A stretch of 64,000 nt of DNA from Pseudanabaena sp. ABRG5-3 (GCF_003967015.1 NZ_AP017560.1:1302001-1366000); one strand, 5' to 3'. Positions 19,373 through 28,680 are shown, counted from the first letter of the stretch. Notes: generated from the letters alone by a model not told the origin. Numbers and translations: made by a program.

Positions 19373-21286
19373 TTATGAATTTTTCATCTTGTGGCATAGA
19401 TTTTGCCAATGAGTCCAGATGATGACCATTGCCATCGTATCTAGTCGGCAATATTGATACAGCAATTCCTTCCATTGCGATCGCACGGATGGATCATCGA
19501 GATCCCGCAGTTCCCCATACATTAAGTCCTGATAGGCGAGCATTGCCCCTGCACCTTCATTAACAACTTGGATGCGATCGCCAATTTGCAATTGTGGTAA
19601 CACATCATAGGGGCTAAAAATTTCGCCATCAACTTCGCGATAATATTCTTGGAAATAAGGAATTTCGTGGAGATAGGGATTAGTTTTCCAAACCGCAGGT
19701 AATACACATTTTAAGGAGGTGCGTCCTTTCATTAAGGGATGGAAGTAATGTTTGAGAGTGAGGGCATTCATATCCACTAAATGGGATTTACCCTTATTGC
19801 CAAGCTTGGCAGTATTCGCCAGCCATGTTTGCAGTTGAGGATTATGGTAGTCATAGGTTTGCATCTGATAATAAATATCCCGCAGGACGCTGTTTTCGTG
19901 GGTTGCCCATGTCAAAATTGTGCCGCGATCGCCTAGACATTCCATCAGTGATTCGGCGAATTGAAAATTCGGGAAAATATTGTTGAGATCGAGCCATTCC
20001 GTTTGAATTGGCTCCGCATCTGGTGCAGGAATTGTGTGACAACTCCATTGAAAGGCAACTTGCTCATAGGGACGCATACCCGCCCGATAGGGAATTGCCA
20101 TGCGGGAGGTCTCAAAGTCAATAAAATGAATCGGGTATTCAATCTGTTTAACGATCTGGGGCAGATGCTCGGAGATCCATTCTTTATTTTTTTGCGTATA
20201 TTCAATTTGAATTAGTTGTCGATAGCTGTAGGTGTAGTCATTCAGTTCTTCTAAGGGAACATCAAACATGCTCACCTTCTTTTGCTGAATCATTTCATTG
20301 ACTAGGGGTGTTTCATGACCACCAATCCTGCCCATTTGATAGAGTTCTAACACATGGTTTTCGACATCCGCTAGATCGCCCCAACATTCTCTAAATCCAT
20401 CACGGGGATCGCGATCACTAGCTCGATATTCACAGCCTTTGCAGCTTTTGCTGATCGGTGCAAAGAGTTCGGGGGATTGCTCGATCAGATAATCAATATA
20501 TTTGTGGGCAGATGCGATCGTTGGGGAGATTAATTCAGATACTTCCGTTTCGATGTTAACCTTGGTAAGCAACTGATCATTATAGATTTCTTGAAGATTT
20601 CCCGTGAAATTGACCGCGATGCCATTAAATTTGGAAAAGGAATTGCGATGGGTCGATAAACGCTGGATTTGGAAATAGGAAGCGAGGTGATCAATTTGTG
20701 TCGTCTTGGCTCTGTCAGGAGCCAGCAAATAGGGATAAATCTGCATATCTACGCTGGGCAAATGTTCTGCCAGCATTTCCTGCAAAATGCCTACTTGATA
20801 GGCGATATCTTCAATGATATATCTCCATTCACCACCGACTTTGCCAGTACGTTTGTTGCGAAAGAGTGAGAGATTGCGATATTTAATCAGATCTTCATGG
20901 GCTGCACTATCAAAACCCTTGGCTCTAATTTCAATAATCTCGATGCGATCGCCCTGTTTGACCAGAATATCGGCACGGGCGAGTTTATGTGCTGCATAGA
21001 GAACAGGCTCAAAGAGAACAACATGTTCCTGTTGTAAATAGGTGATCGTTTCTTGGACCGCATTGGCTATGCTTTCATCGGAGTTGAGATTTGCAGAAAT
21101 ATAAATGCCTTCAGGATAGAGAAGGTGGGCAATCTTACTGATGATGAAATTCCCATCCGCTAATATTCTGGTATATGGATCTACACGATCAACTGTTGGA
21201 TAGCCCAACTTCTTGTAATAGAGTTTAGTTGAGCAACTGCGAGCAGTCTTGAGATCAGATTTCGTCAGATAAATAGGATGGGGCAT
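19373..21286 (-). CDS. DUF2779 protein with Cas4/RecB-like nuclease half
   Basis: 637 residues. The N-terminal half resembles the Cas4/AddB type of PD-(D/E)XK nuclease: YLTKSDLKTARSCSTKLYY supplies one Cys, ARADILVKQGDRIEIIEIRA aligns with the catalytic strand pair, and KSCKGCEYRAS plus FRECWGD supply three more Cys, enough for an iron-sulfur cluster. The C-terminal half begins HFIDFETSRMAIPYRAGMRP, the DUF2779 signature, which looks like a DEDD/RNase H-type exonuclease (DFE; later Asp near YCRLDTMAM). If aligned correctly the E-x-K motif is E-I-R, a Lys to Arg change. No cas genes are nearby. A DNA-processing role is inferred. Confidence 0.85.
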   Translation of the reverse strand: MPHPIYLTKSDLKTARSCSTKLYYKKLGYPTVDRVDPYTRILADGNFIISKIAHLLYPEGIYISANLNSDESIANAVQETITYLQQEHVVLFEPVLYAAHKLARADILVKQGDRIEIIEIRAKGFDSAAHEDLIKYRNLSLFRNKRTGKVGGEWRYIIEDIAYQVGILQEMLAEHLPSVDMQIYPYLLAPDRAKTTQIDHLASYFQIQRLSTHRNSFSKFNGIAVNFTGNLQEIYNDQLLTKVNIETEVSELISPTIASAHKYIDYLIEQSPELFAPISKSCKGCEYRASDRDPRDGFRECWGDLADVENHVLELYQMGRIGGHETPLVNEMIQQKKVSMFDVPLEELNDYTYSYRQLIQIEYTQKNKEWISEHLPQIVKQIEYPIHFIDFETSRMAIPYRAGMRPYEQVAFQWSCHTIPAPDAEPIQTEWLDLNNIFPNFQFAESLMECLGDRGTILTWATHENSVLRDIYYQMQTYDYHNPQLQTWLANTAKLGNKGKSHLVDMNALTLKHYFHPLMKGRTSLKCVLPAVWKTNPYLHEIPYFQEYYREVDGEIFSPYDVLPQLQIGDRIQVVNEGAGAMLAYQDLMYGELRDLDDPSVRSQWKELLYQYCRLDTMAMVIIWTHWQNLCHKMKNS

Positions 21287-21310
21287 ATTGCCTAATATTT
21301 TAAAATATGA

Positions 21311-21361
21311 GTTTTTAGTTAGGATGGGCGGCGCATTGCGCCGCCCATCCTAACTAAAAAC
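21311..21361 (-). terminator. Perfect 24-bp triloop hairpin
   Basis: GTTTTTAGTTAGGATGGGCG begins a 24-bp left arm (21311-21334), loop ATT, exact complement at 21338-21361. It is upstream of the DUF2779 gene start and upstream of the cyclase gene, so its role there may differ from simple termination. Confidence 0.6.
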
Positions 21362-21511
21362 CTGTGAACTAATACAAATCTAGCTTTAAAATTTGCAAGT
21401 TAGGATTGTAAATTACAAATGTAGATTAAATAAGCCCTAAATTTGTTTGGTGCATGAAATCTACCGCATCAAATTTGAGTTTTCCAAGACGCTCGTTATA
21501 TTACTAAATTT

Positions 21512-23506
21512 TTGGGAGAGATGATCATGCTAGCCAACTTCAAGAGGCGATTAAAAGCTTTATTAAGTCCCAAGTTTATTGGCTATGGGTTGGTGATGAC
21601 GATCGCCAGTTTAAGTGCGATCGCGACAGGTTTGGGACTCAATGAAGTAAAAAGCCTTGAACGGCAAACTCAATCCACCTTTTTTAATTGGCGTGGTGCG
21701 ATCGCTCCTCCTAAAGACATTGTGATTTTAGCGATCGATGATCTGTCTTTGCGCCAAGGTGAATTTTATGACCCCAAAACTCGTCCCTTTTTAGAACCAT
21801 TCCGTACTACGACTTGGAAGCGCGTGGTCTATGCTCAAGTATTAGAGAAATTAGTCAAAGCAGGAGCCAAGGTAGTTGCCTTTGATATTTTATTTGTGAC
21901 TCCGGGGGATCATGGAATTGCCGATGATGATAAGTTTCAAAAGGCAATTACAACCTATGGTGAAAAGGCCGTATTTGCCGCTAGTTATGAATTCACTCAA
22001 ATTGGCGAAGCAAATATTTTACAACTTGCTTCTCCTGAATCAATTTTCCAGATTAAACCCAATACACTCGGTCTGATTAATTTTCGCCCAGAAGTGACAG
22101 GTAACATTCATCGTTTAGGTGTGCAAGCACCACCTGATAGTGGTTTGCCGATAGTACCTACCTTTGCCGCCGCTATTCTGGATGTCGCCAAAGTTAGTTA
22201 TCCTAAACCCAAAGGAGATGGAATTTATTTTATGGGAGGAGCTGATACATGGGTGAATGCTCAGCAGCAGATTCCCTTTTATTATGTTGTCGATCCTTAT
22301 AATTGGAATAGTGAACAGCTTCAGGGAGGTAAGTTCTTTAAAGATAAGATTGTCCTGATTGGAGCTACGGCCGCATCAAAACAGGATATCCAAAACTCGG
22401 CAATGGGGAGAATGGCGGGAGTCGAAATCCATGCTAATGCGATCGCAACGCTCATGCAGGGTAAAAGTATGGCGGAATTGTTGCCCACACCTCTCCACCA
22501 ATCCATATTTATCTTTTTGTTAGTGGGAGTTTCAGGGGGTATCCTCTGCTGGCTCAAACGTCCAGCTATCCAGATCTTAATAGCTTTGGGCATTGCGATC
22601 GCTTGGATTGGAATTGGCTATGTCAGCTTTATTTATACCAGTACAATCTTACCCGTGGCATTGCCTGCGATCGCGATCGGTTTAAATGGAGTTGTCCTGC
22701 TTGCTACAGGTTCCATCGCCGACCAGATTGATAAACTTTTGCTGCGGCGCACCCTAGAGCGTTATGTCGCTGCCCCCATTGTCGAAGAGATTGTCCATCA
22801 GCCTGAAGGTTTTCGAGATCTCTTAGAAGGTCGCACGATTAAAGCGGCAGTTCTCTTTTCTGATATTCGCGGATTTACGACCCTTTCTAGCCGTCTACCT
22901 GCTAAATCTCTAATTCATCAACTAAATACTTATCTTGGTGGCATGGTGGATGCGATTTTGGAGTATCAAGGCACAATTGATAAGTTTATCGGTGATGCGA
23001 TTATGGCGGAGTTTGGTTCGCCAGTGTCGAGAGGGGAGAAGGCTGATGCGATGAATGCGATCCATGCGGCTCTAAATATGCGATTAGCTCTGATGGAACT
23101 TCGCAAAGTTTGGCAATCGGAGAATAAAATTCCTTTTTCTAATGGTATTGGTATTAATTATGGCGAAGTTACCGTTGGCAATATCGGTTCTACACGCCGC
23201 CTTGAATATGCTGTAATTGGGGATACGGTGAATGTGGCAAGTCGAGTGGAAGGGATGACTAAGGAACTTGGTACAGATATTGTAATTACGGGTGCTCTAT
23301 ATGAGATTGTCAAGGATGAGATCGATGTAGTTGACTTTGGGGAACATGCGCTCAAAGGTCGGGTGGGTAATGTCCGCCTGTATGGTGTGATTGGCATAAA
23401 AGGTAGCGATCGCACTATTTACGAGCAAGTCCAAAATGATCTCAAGCGGCATACGGCGGTGATTGATATCCTCAAAAAAGGACAGATTCCGAAACTGCGT
23501 GAATAA
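21512..23506 (+). CDS. CHASE2-domain adenylate/guanylate cyclase
   Basis: 664 residues: N-terminal membrane anchor, extracytoplasmic CHASE2 sensor (about 45-330, DIVILAIDDLSLRQGEF, VVAFDILFVTPGD), three transmembrane helices (about 330-410), and a class III cyclase domain (about 445-620). Cyclase motifs: VLFSDIRGFTTLSSRLP with metal Asp, FIGDAIMAEFGSP with the second Asp, GINYGEVTVGNIGSTRRLEY, and GDTVNVASRVEGMTKE with the transition-state Arg. Most likely makes cAMP in response to an external signal. A start at 21512 gives MGEMIMLANF; an ATG six codons in is also possible. The channel at 5744-7228 is a possible cAMP target. Confidence 0.93.
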   Translation: MGEMIMLANFKRRLKALLSPKFIGYGLVMTIASLSAIATGLGLNEVKSLERQTQSTFFNWRGAIAPPKDIVILAIDDLSLRQGEFYDPKTRPFLEPFRTTTWKRVVYAQVLEKLVKAGAKVVAFDILFVTPGDHGIADDDKFQKAITTYGEKAVFAASYEFTQIGEANILQLASPESIFQIKPNTLGLINFRPEVTGNIHRLGVQAPPDSGLPIVPTFAAAILDVAKVSYPKPKGDGIYFMGGADTWVNAQQQIPFYYVVDPYNWNSEQLQGGKFFKDKIVLIGATAASKQDIQNSAMGRMAGVEIHANAIATLMQGKSMAELLPTPLHQSIFIFLLVGVSGGILCWLKRPAIQILIALGIAIAWIGIGYVSFIYTSTILPVALPAIAIGLNGVVLLATGSIADQIDKLLLRRTLERYVAAPIVEEIVHQPEGFRDLLEGRTIKAAVLFSDIRGFTTLSSRLPAKSLIHQLNTYLGGMVDAILEYQGTIDKFIGDAIMAEFGSPVSRGEKADAMNAIHAALNMRLALMELRKVWQSENKIPFSNGIGINYGEVTVGNIGSTRRLEYAVIGDTVNVASRVEGMTKELGTDIVITGALYEIVKDEIDVVDFGEHALKGRVGNVRLYGVIGIKGSDRTIYEQVQNDLKRHTAVIDILKKGQIPKLRE

Positions 23507-23556
23507 TATAAATTCCATTACTGTACGGCGCACAACGACGTACATATTTTTCATAT

Positions 23557-23659
23557 AGGTCTAAATTTTACTTTGAGTCCATCTTTAGGAATGCTGTGCG
23601 ACGCAAAGCATCGCACAGCATTTTATATAGGTTTAAACTTCACTTTGAGTCCATCTTTG
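23557..23659. repeat. Direct duplication of P450 3' end around a hairpin
   Basis: Two about 33-bp diverged copies (23557-23588 and 23626-23659), on the minus strand both encoding DGLKVKF(K/R)PI and a stop, flank a 15-bp hairpin with loop AAA (23590-23622, stem AATGCTGTGCGACGC with one mismatch). The inner copy is the real end of the P450 gene. Confidence 0.75.
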
Positions 23660-24966
23660 GGGCGGAGTGTGGGAATGGGGAATGGTTCGAGGTTTTGATT
23701 AGGCAAGATTTCCCAGTGATAGCGGCGCAGGAGATGGGAAGCAATAATCTTCATTTCTAGCTTGGCAAAGGCAATACCGATGCAAATGCGTGCGCCGCCA
23801 CCAAAGCCAATCAAGCTAAAGGTTTTTTGTTTATGTTCTTGGCGATCGGGACTAAAGCGATCGGGATCGAACTGATCGGGATTGGGATAGATATCTGGTT
23901 GTTTGTGGGTAATGATAATCGAATAGAGTGCTAGCCAACCTTTGGGAACGTGATAGCCATTAAACTCAAAGGGTTTGACGACACCACGAAAACCACCACC
24001 AACGGGAGGATGCAGGCGCTCTATTTCTTGGAAAATCTGATCTAGATAGGTCATTTTTCCAATTTGCTCTAGATTTAGTTCTCCTGTTTGGGCTAAGGCA
24101 ATTTGTTCTTGGCGAGCCTGTTCTAATACTTGAGGATGACGACCTAATTCGAGGCAAAACCAAGTGAGCATTGAGGTGGTGGTTTCATGCCCTGCAAAGA
24201 GCATCAGCATGGCTTGGGCTTTTAATTCTTCTAGACTAAAGCGGCTACCATCTTCGTCTTGGGCTTGGATCAGCATACTCAATACGTCATGGGTGGGATG
24301 TTGTTGGCGTTCTTTGACAACTTTCGTAAGGTGTTGCAAAAGGCGATCGCGAGCCTTGATAGCTTTACCTAAGGTGGTAAATGGCAGCTTTAGAGGCAAA
24401 ATCACGAATAAACCATTGGTTAAGGTGGTAAATAGTTGGCTGAGTCTTTCTACTTCTGTATCATCTCCAGCTTTGGAACCAATTAAAAGCTGACTGGCAA
24501 TCTCAAAGGTGAGTTTTTTGAATTCATTAAACCAAGTAAATTCTCCCTTTTCTATCCATTTGTCTAGATAGCGCTGGGTGATCTCGTCCATAGTTGAGAT
24601 GTACCCATTCAGGGCTTGTCCATGAAATGCGGGCATCATGAGCCGACGGTTGCGCCGATGTTCTTCGCCATCTTGCAAAAATAGGGATTCTCCGAGCAGC
24701 ATTTTGAAATTGTCGGGCCATCCTTCTTTCCAAGAGAAACATTCCATCTGACTAGATAGGACACATTCGGCAGCCTCAGAACCAATCATCATGACCGTTG
24801 GTCTACCGAGCAGGTTTGTTTTGGATATTGCGCCATATTTGGCATATTGCTTGGCGGGAAAGTTGCGATCGAAAAGAAATTGCAGAGTCTGTCCCAAAAT
24901 CGGTAAGCCCATGTCTCCGGGGGGTAAGGGTTTCTCAATCGGTTGTTCTGCTGGATATCTAGTCAT
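23623..24966 (-). CDS. Cytochrome P450 (CYP120-like)
   Basis: 447 residues, the normal length for a soluble P450. Heme-ligand loop FGGGARICIGIAFAKLE, I-helix MLFAGHETTTSML, and the ExxR motif in EIERLHPPVGG. The N-terminal LPPGDMGLPILGQTLQFLFD and overall pattern match the cyanobacterial CYP120 group, for which retinoic acid hydroxylation is known in one member. The actual substrate here is unknown. No transmembrane anchor, and no ferredoxin partner is next door. The 3' end is partly duplicated downstream. Confidence 0.93.
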   Translation of the reverse strand: MTRYPAEQPIEKPLPPGDMGLPILGQTLQFLFDRNFPAKQYAKYGAISKTNLLGRPTVMMIGSEAAECVLSSQMECFSWKEGWPDNFKMLLGESLFLQDGEEHRRNRRLMMPAFHGQALNGYISTMDEITQRYLDKWIEKGEFTWFNEFKKLTFEIASQLLIGSKAGDDTEVERLSQLFTTLTNGLFVILPLKLPFTTLGKAIKARDRLLQHLTKVVKERQQHPTHDVLSMLIQAQDEDGSRFSLEELKAQAMLMLFAGHETTTSMLTWFCLELGRHPQVLEQARQEQIALAQTGELNLEQIGKMTYLDQIFQEIERLHPPVGGGFRGVVKPFEFNGYHVPKGWLALYSIIITHKQPDIYPNPDQFDPDRFSPDRQEHKQKTFSLIGFGGGARICIGIAFAKLEMKIIASHLLRRYHWEILPNQNLEPFPIPTLRPKDGLKVKFKPI

Positions 24967-25096
24967 GACAAAGTTGGTATTACAAAAGTCCTGATCAATT
25001 AGTGTAATTGATAGTGCTTTGCCTCAACGGGTGGAGAAGTTATTAGCCGCATCTGAGCAAACCTTGGTATGAGTTATTCATCTTGCAAAAGTTAGT

Positions 25097-25131
25097 TTTA
25101 GAGCAAGTAGTCAGAGAGTACTTGCTCTAAA
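25097..25131 (-). terminator. Hairpin after the 83-residue gene
   Basis: TTTAGAGCAAGTA (25097-25109) pairs exactly with 25119-25131 around a nine-base loop, 12 bp beyond the stop of the small gene. Confidence 0.55.
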
Positions 25132-25142
25132 GTTCTTCGCTT

Positions 25143-25394
25143 TTACTTTTTGTCTGAGGATGGGCGATCAATGATGACTCTTACCAATACGGCAAGGGCA
25201 AGAATTGCGCCAACGGTTGGACTATTGATCATTGCGGGAATGACATTGGATGCGTCAACGGGTGTTGTGGAGGGGATAGATTCGATCGCTGTAGTTTGTT
25301 TGTTGTTTACAGATGCGCTATCAACTTGGGCGACTTGGGCGATCGCTTGAGTTGTGACTTGCTTTTGAACTTGTACTTGATTTGGGGATGGCAT
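25143..25394 (-). CDS. Small Gln/Val/Thr-rich protein with one membrane segment
   Basis: 83 residues. The first 55 are rich in Gln, Val, Ala, Thr and Ser (VQVQKQVTTQAIAQVAQV), followed by one hydrophobic segment (SPTVGAILALAVLVRVIID) and a short charged tail. It resembles small cyanobacterial single-pass proteins of unknown role. A plus-strand frame of 66 codons overlaps it, but the minus frame has a following hairpin and a plausible protein, so I prefer it. Function unknown. Confidence 0.5.
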   Translation of the reverse strand: MPSPNQVQVQKQVTTQAIAQVAQVDSASVNNKQTTAIESIPSTTPVDASNVIPAMINSPTVGAILALAVLVRVIIDRPSSDKK

Positions 25395-25504
25395 AATTAA
25401 AAAACTCTATGATTTGAATAAAACTATCGTCACCCGAAATTCTTCAAAACAAGTCAGAGTAAGGTGTTAGACTCATGTTAGCTTCATGTTAGGGATGCAA
25501 TTGC

Positions 25505-27988
25505 ATGGCAAAGCCAACATATACCGCTTCGACTGTGGGTAAAGAAAAAGCAAATGCAGCTTTTAAACGCTCAGGAAAAACACAAGAATTTATTGCTGGT
25601 AATTCTGGGACAACTCGGCAATTAGTTAGCAATTTTTTAAAGGGGCTTAGTGTTGAGCAGCCAAAATTCATTGCTATCTGTGAAGCTCTGGAACTGAGAT
25701 GGCAGGAAATTGCTGAATTAGATGAAGTCGAGGTTACAAATAATAGCAGCCTAAAAGAGCTAGAAATTTTAGTCCAAGAGGTAAAGCAAAAAATCGCGGC
25801 GGATGTGACCGATCGCTGTGGGACGATGCGGGTGTTGGATATGACGCAACCTGTCGATTTGGATCGGATTTATACCGATGTGAATATCATCAAGGAGGTG
25901 ACTGGGCGGCGGCGGATTGGTTATGACGAGGTGATGGAGGTATGTACCCGTGAGCATTTTGATCGCTTTTTAGTGGGGACGATTAAAGAACGGGTAAAGG
26001 GATCTGAGGCGGTTGAAGAATTTCAAAAGCTGGTGGTATTGGGTAAACCGGGGGCAGGAAAAACCACATTTATGAAATATTTGGCGATGGCCTGTCTCGG
26101 TGGTCGCTTTCATGGGGAACTTGTGCCGATCTTTGTGACACTAAAGGCTTATGCGGAGGAGAGGGGACAGCCATCGCTAGAGAATTACATTTTGATGGAA
26201 TTTGCCAAGCGTAAGGTATCGCAGGATGTGGCGAAACAGTTGCTAGATAACGGTAAAGCGTTAATCCTGTTGGATGGATTAGATGAGGTAAAGAAAGAGG
26301 ATGATCGCCGTGTTAAGCGGGACATTGATAAGTTTTCGCGGGATTGGCTAAAAAATCGGTTTGCGATCACCTGTCGGATTGCGGCAAGGGAATATCAGTT
26401 TGAGAAGTTTACGGAAGTTGAGGTGGCGGATTTTGATGATGGGCAGATTAAAACCTTTGTGAATAATTGGTTTTGGGAGAGGGATGAGGCAAAGGCAGCG
26501 CGGCTGTTAGAGAAGTTAGAAGATAACGAACCTGTCAAAGAATTAGCCACAAATCCTTTGTTACTGACGCTGTTGTGTTTGGTATTTGGTGAGCGTAACG
26601 ACTTCCCGCCGAAGCGATCGGAACTGTATAAGGAAGGTTTGGAAGTATTGATGAAAAAATGGGATGCGAAGCGCAATATTGAACGGGAGATAATTTATAA
26701 GCATCTGTCGCCGCAAAATAAGGAGGATATGCTGGGGCAGATTGCATTTAATACGTTTTTGAATGGTGAGTATTTCTTTCGACAAGAAGATTTGCAACGT
26801 CAGATTAAGGACTATATATGCAATCTCCCTGAAGCTTCCGCCGATCCTGATGCTTTACGACTGGATAGTGAGGTGGTGCTAAAGGCGATCGAGCATCATC
26901 ATGGGTTGTTAGTGGAGAGGGCAAGAAATATTTATTCTTTTTCTCACTTAACTTTTCAGGAATATTTTGCGGCGCGAGAAATTGAACGAGAAAGACATTT
27001 TGAAAAATTGATAGAGAATATTTCTAATCCAAGATGGAAGGAGATTTTTTATCTGACTGCGGAAATGTTGAGGCGATCTGATGTCTTTTGTCGATTGATG
27101 AAAAAACGTATTGATGGAATTTTGACAAATGATGAAAATTTGCAAGCATTTCTAGAATGGGCAAACCAAAAAACAAATTCCATGCAATTTGGCTACAAAA
27201 CTGTTGTAGCTGCTAGGGCTTTTTATGCTTATGTTGAAGCTTATACCCTCGACCTTAACCGTTCAATCATCAGTGATCTCACCAACGACCTTGCCCTCGC
27301 TCGCACCAGCACCAGCGATCTCGACAGCGATATCGCTCGCGATCTCAATATCGCCCGCATCCGCCACCTCAATATCGACCTCGCCCTTGCAATCGCTCGC
27401 TCCAGCGCCATCGACCGTGACCTCAACATCGACATTGCCCTCGACATTGCCCTCGCCCTTGACCTCGACCTCGCCCTCGTACGCGATATCGCCCACGCCA
27501 TCGTACGTGATATCGACATCGTTAGTGACAGTTCCCTCGTAAACGATGTAGCCCGCGATAACGCCCTTGTACGCGATATCAACAGCGACAGTGACATCGC
27601 CCGCTTACGTGATATGGCTCGCTTACTCGATATCACTCGCGGCAGCGCCCGCGTCCGCGATATCACCCTCGCCCTCGCCCGCGATCTAGGTGATGATGTA
27701 TTGCAACAAAAACTGCAAGCGCTTAATTCTAAGCTACCTGCTAACCGAGAGGAGGTTGATCGATGGTGGGAAAATCATGGAGAGGAGTGGACAAATGAAT
27801 TGCGACAGGTATGTATCGATCACCGCAATATCGGTCACGATTGGCAATTTACTAAAGAGCAAGCAGAACTTCTCAATCAATATTACTCAGCCAATCTCCT
27901 CCTTGTCGAGTGCATGAACCGCAGCTACGTCAGCAAAGAAGTCCGCGAAGAAATCGAAGCAACGATGCTGTTGCCAAGTAAAAAGTAG
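25505..27988 (+). CDS. NACHT NTPase with N-terminal HTH and Asp/Arg/Ala/Leu repeat region
   Basis: 827 residues. N-terminal helix-turn-helix-like region (about 8-75, FIAGNSGTTRQLVSNFLKG). NACHT core with Walker A GKPGAGKTT (180-188), Walker B LILLDGLDEV (253-262), and the downstream SFSHLTFQEYFAAREIE typical of STAND NTPases. Residues about 582-728 are low complexity (ALDLDLALVRDIAHAIVRDI and similar). The C-terminus (YYSANLLLVECMNRSYVSKE, then REEIEATMLLP) matches the tail of many cyanobacterial NACHT proteins. Bacterial NACHT proteins include anti-phage sensors, so immune function is a family-based inference. A VapBC-like module follows on the opposite strand 26 bp away. Confidence 0.88.
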   Translation: MAKPTYTASTVGKEKANAAFKRSGKTQEFIAGNSGTTRQLVSNFLKGLSVEQPKFIAICEALELRWQEIAELDEVEVTNNSSLKELEILVQEVKQKIAADVTDRCGTMRVLDMTQPVDLDRIYTDVNIIKEVTGRRRIGYDEVMEVCTREHFDRFLVGTIKERVKGSEAVEEFQKLVVLGKPGAGKTTFMKYLAMACLGGRFHGELVPIFVTLKAYAEERGQPSLENYILMEFAKRKVSQDVAKQLLDNGKALILLDGLDEVKKEDDRRVKRDIDKFSRDWLKNRFAITCRIAAREYQFEKFTEVEVADFDDGQIKTFVNNWFWERDEAKAARLLEKLEDNEPVKELATNPLLLTLLCLVFGERNDFPPKRSELYKEGLEVLMKKWDAKRNIEREIIYKHLSPQNKEDMLGQIAFNTFLNGEYFFRQEDLQRQIKDYICNLPEASADPDALRLDSEVVLKAIEHHHGLLVERARNIYSFSHLTFQEYFAAREIERERHFEKLIENISNPRWKEIFYLTAEMLRRSDVFCRLMKKRIDGILTNDENLQAFLEWANQKTNSMQFGYKTVVAARAFYAYVEAYTLDLNRSIISDLTNDLALARTSTSDLDSDIARDLNIARIRHLNIDLALAIARSSAIDRDLNIDIALDIALALDLDLALVRDIAHAIVRDIDIVSDSSLVNDVARDNALVRDINSDSDIARLRDMARLLDITRGSARVRDITLALARDLGDDVLQQKLQALNSKLPANREEVDRWWENHGEEWTNELRQVCIDHRNIGHDWQFTKEQAELLNQYYSANLLLVECMNRSYVSKEVREEIEATMLLPSKK
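27242..27690 (+). repeat. Low-complexity coding repeats inside the NACHT gene
   Basis: About 147 codons built mainly from GAC/GAT, CTC/ATC, GCC and CGC/CGT, encoding Asp-Leu/Ile-Ala/Arg mixtures with almost no Gly, Pro or aromatic residues. Codon use (C-ending Leu and Ile codons) differs from the AT-richer rest of the gene. Several reading frames on both strands stay open through it, as expected for such simple sequence. Confidence 0.85.
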
Positions 27989-28013
27989 AAAGGCAAAAGG
28001 AAAAAAGTTAATT

Positions 28014-28427
28014 TTATAGTAGGAGGTTTTCAAAGGGATTTTGATTGTTCCAGCGATAGATATTGAAATCACGGAGATCGGTTGACAGAATACGCCCATG
28101 TCCCAAATGTTCAGCTAAAACGATAAGTGAAGCATCAGCCAAATCCATCGGTAAATCACGATACTTTTGCATCAACTCTTCTATCCGTCTGTAGTGATAG
28201 ATATCAAGATCGAACACATCAAACGCCCCTGCTGCAACATTTGCCACAAAATTACATTGCGCGTAATTTCCCAACCGATCCAACAAAAGATAGCAAGTTT
28301 CAGTGATCACAGGATGAGTCGTGATCAATCTCTCGCTCAGATTATCGAGATATAAATTTGCAACATCATGATATTTATCACTACGATTGCCCAAAGCTAA
28401 CCAAAAACCAGTATCAACGATGATCAT
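28014..28427 (-). CDS. PIN-domain toxin, VapC-like
   Basis: 137 residues, the usual VapC length. PIN fold acidic residues are visible: MIIVDTGFWLAL (first Asp), HPVITETCYLLLDRL (Glu), and DLADASLIVLAEHLG followed by ILSTDLRDFNIYRW (further Asp residues). Such toxins are Mg-dependent RNases that cleave tRNA or rRNA. The start overlaps the upstream antitoxin gene by 14 bp, indicating translational coupling. The module is convergent with the NACHT gene. Confidence 0.9.
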   Translation of the reverse strand: MIIVDTGFWLALGNRSDKYHDVANLYLDNLSERLITTHPVITETCYLLLDRLGNYAQCNFVANVAAGAFDVFDLDIYHYRRIEELMQKYRDLPMDLADASLIVLAEHLGHGRILSTDLRDFNIYRWNNQNPFENLLL

Positions 28428-28680
28428 GCTTTTTGTCTAAAATCGTTTTCAAAGTTGCCTTATAGTTAGTGGACAAATTTGGATCGCCATCACCACAGCC
28501 GATAAAACCACTTCGCTTCAATAGAAAAGCAGGATCGCGCTTCTGCTCTTGAAGATATTGATAATAAAAAGCGATCGCGTGTTTAATAGTCTCTATCTCA
28601 CTTTCCTGAGTTTGTTGCTGGATATAGGCTAACTTAGCAGTATGTTCATCATCAAGAACAGCATTAATTTGAGCAGCCAT
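28414..28680 (-). CDS. Antitoxin of the PIN-domain module
   Basis: 88 residues. The N-terminal half (INAVLDDEHTAKLAYIQQQT, SEIETIKHAIAFYYQYLQ) fits a ribbon-helix-helix antitoxin: a short strand followed by two helices. The C-terminal half (DPAFLLKRSGFIGCGDGDPN) is the probable toxin-binding arm; the GFIGCGDGDPNLS pattern is common in cyanobacterial VapB-type antitoxins. It overlaps the toxin start by 14 bp and likely autoregulates the pair. Confidence 0.8.
   Translation of the reverse strand: MAAQINAVLDDEHTAKLAYIQQQTQESEIETIKHAIAFYYQYLQEQKRDPAFLLKRSGFIGCGDGDPNLSTNYKATLKTILDKKHDHR

Noticed and set aside
25150-25350. 66-codon plus-strand frame
   Set aside because: Overlaps the minus-strand 83-residue gene, which has a membrane segment and a following hairpin.
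27241-27666. 141-codon Arg/Ser-rich minus-strand frame and 105-codon plus-strand frame in the NACHT repeat
   Set aside because: They are by-products of simple sequence that lacks stop codons in several frames; the NACHT frame is continuous through the region with recognisable domains on both sides.
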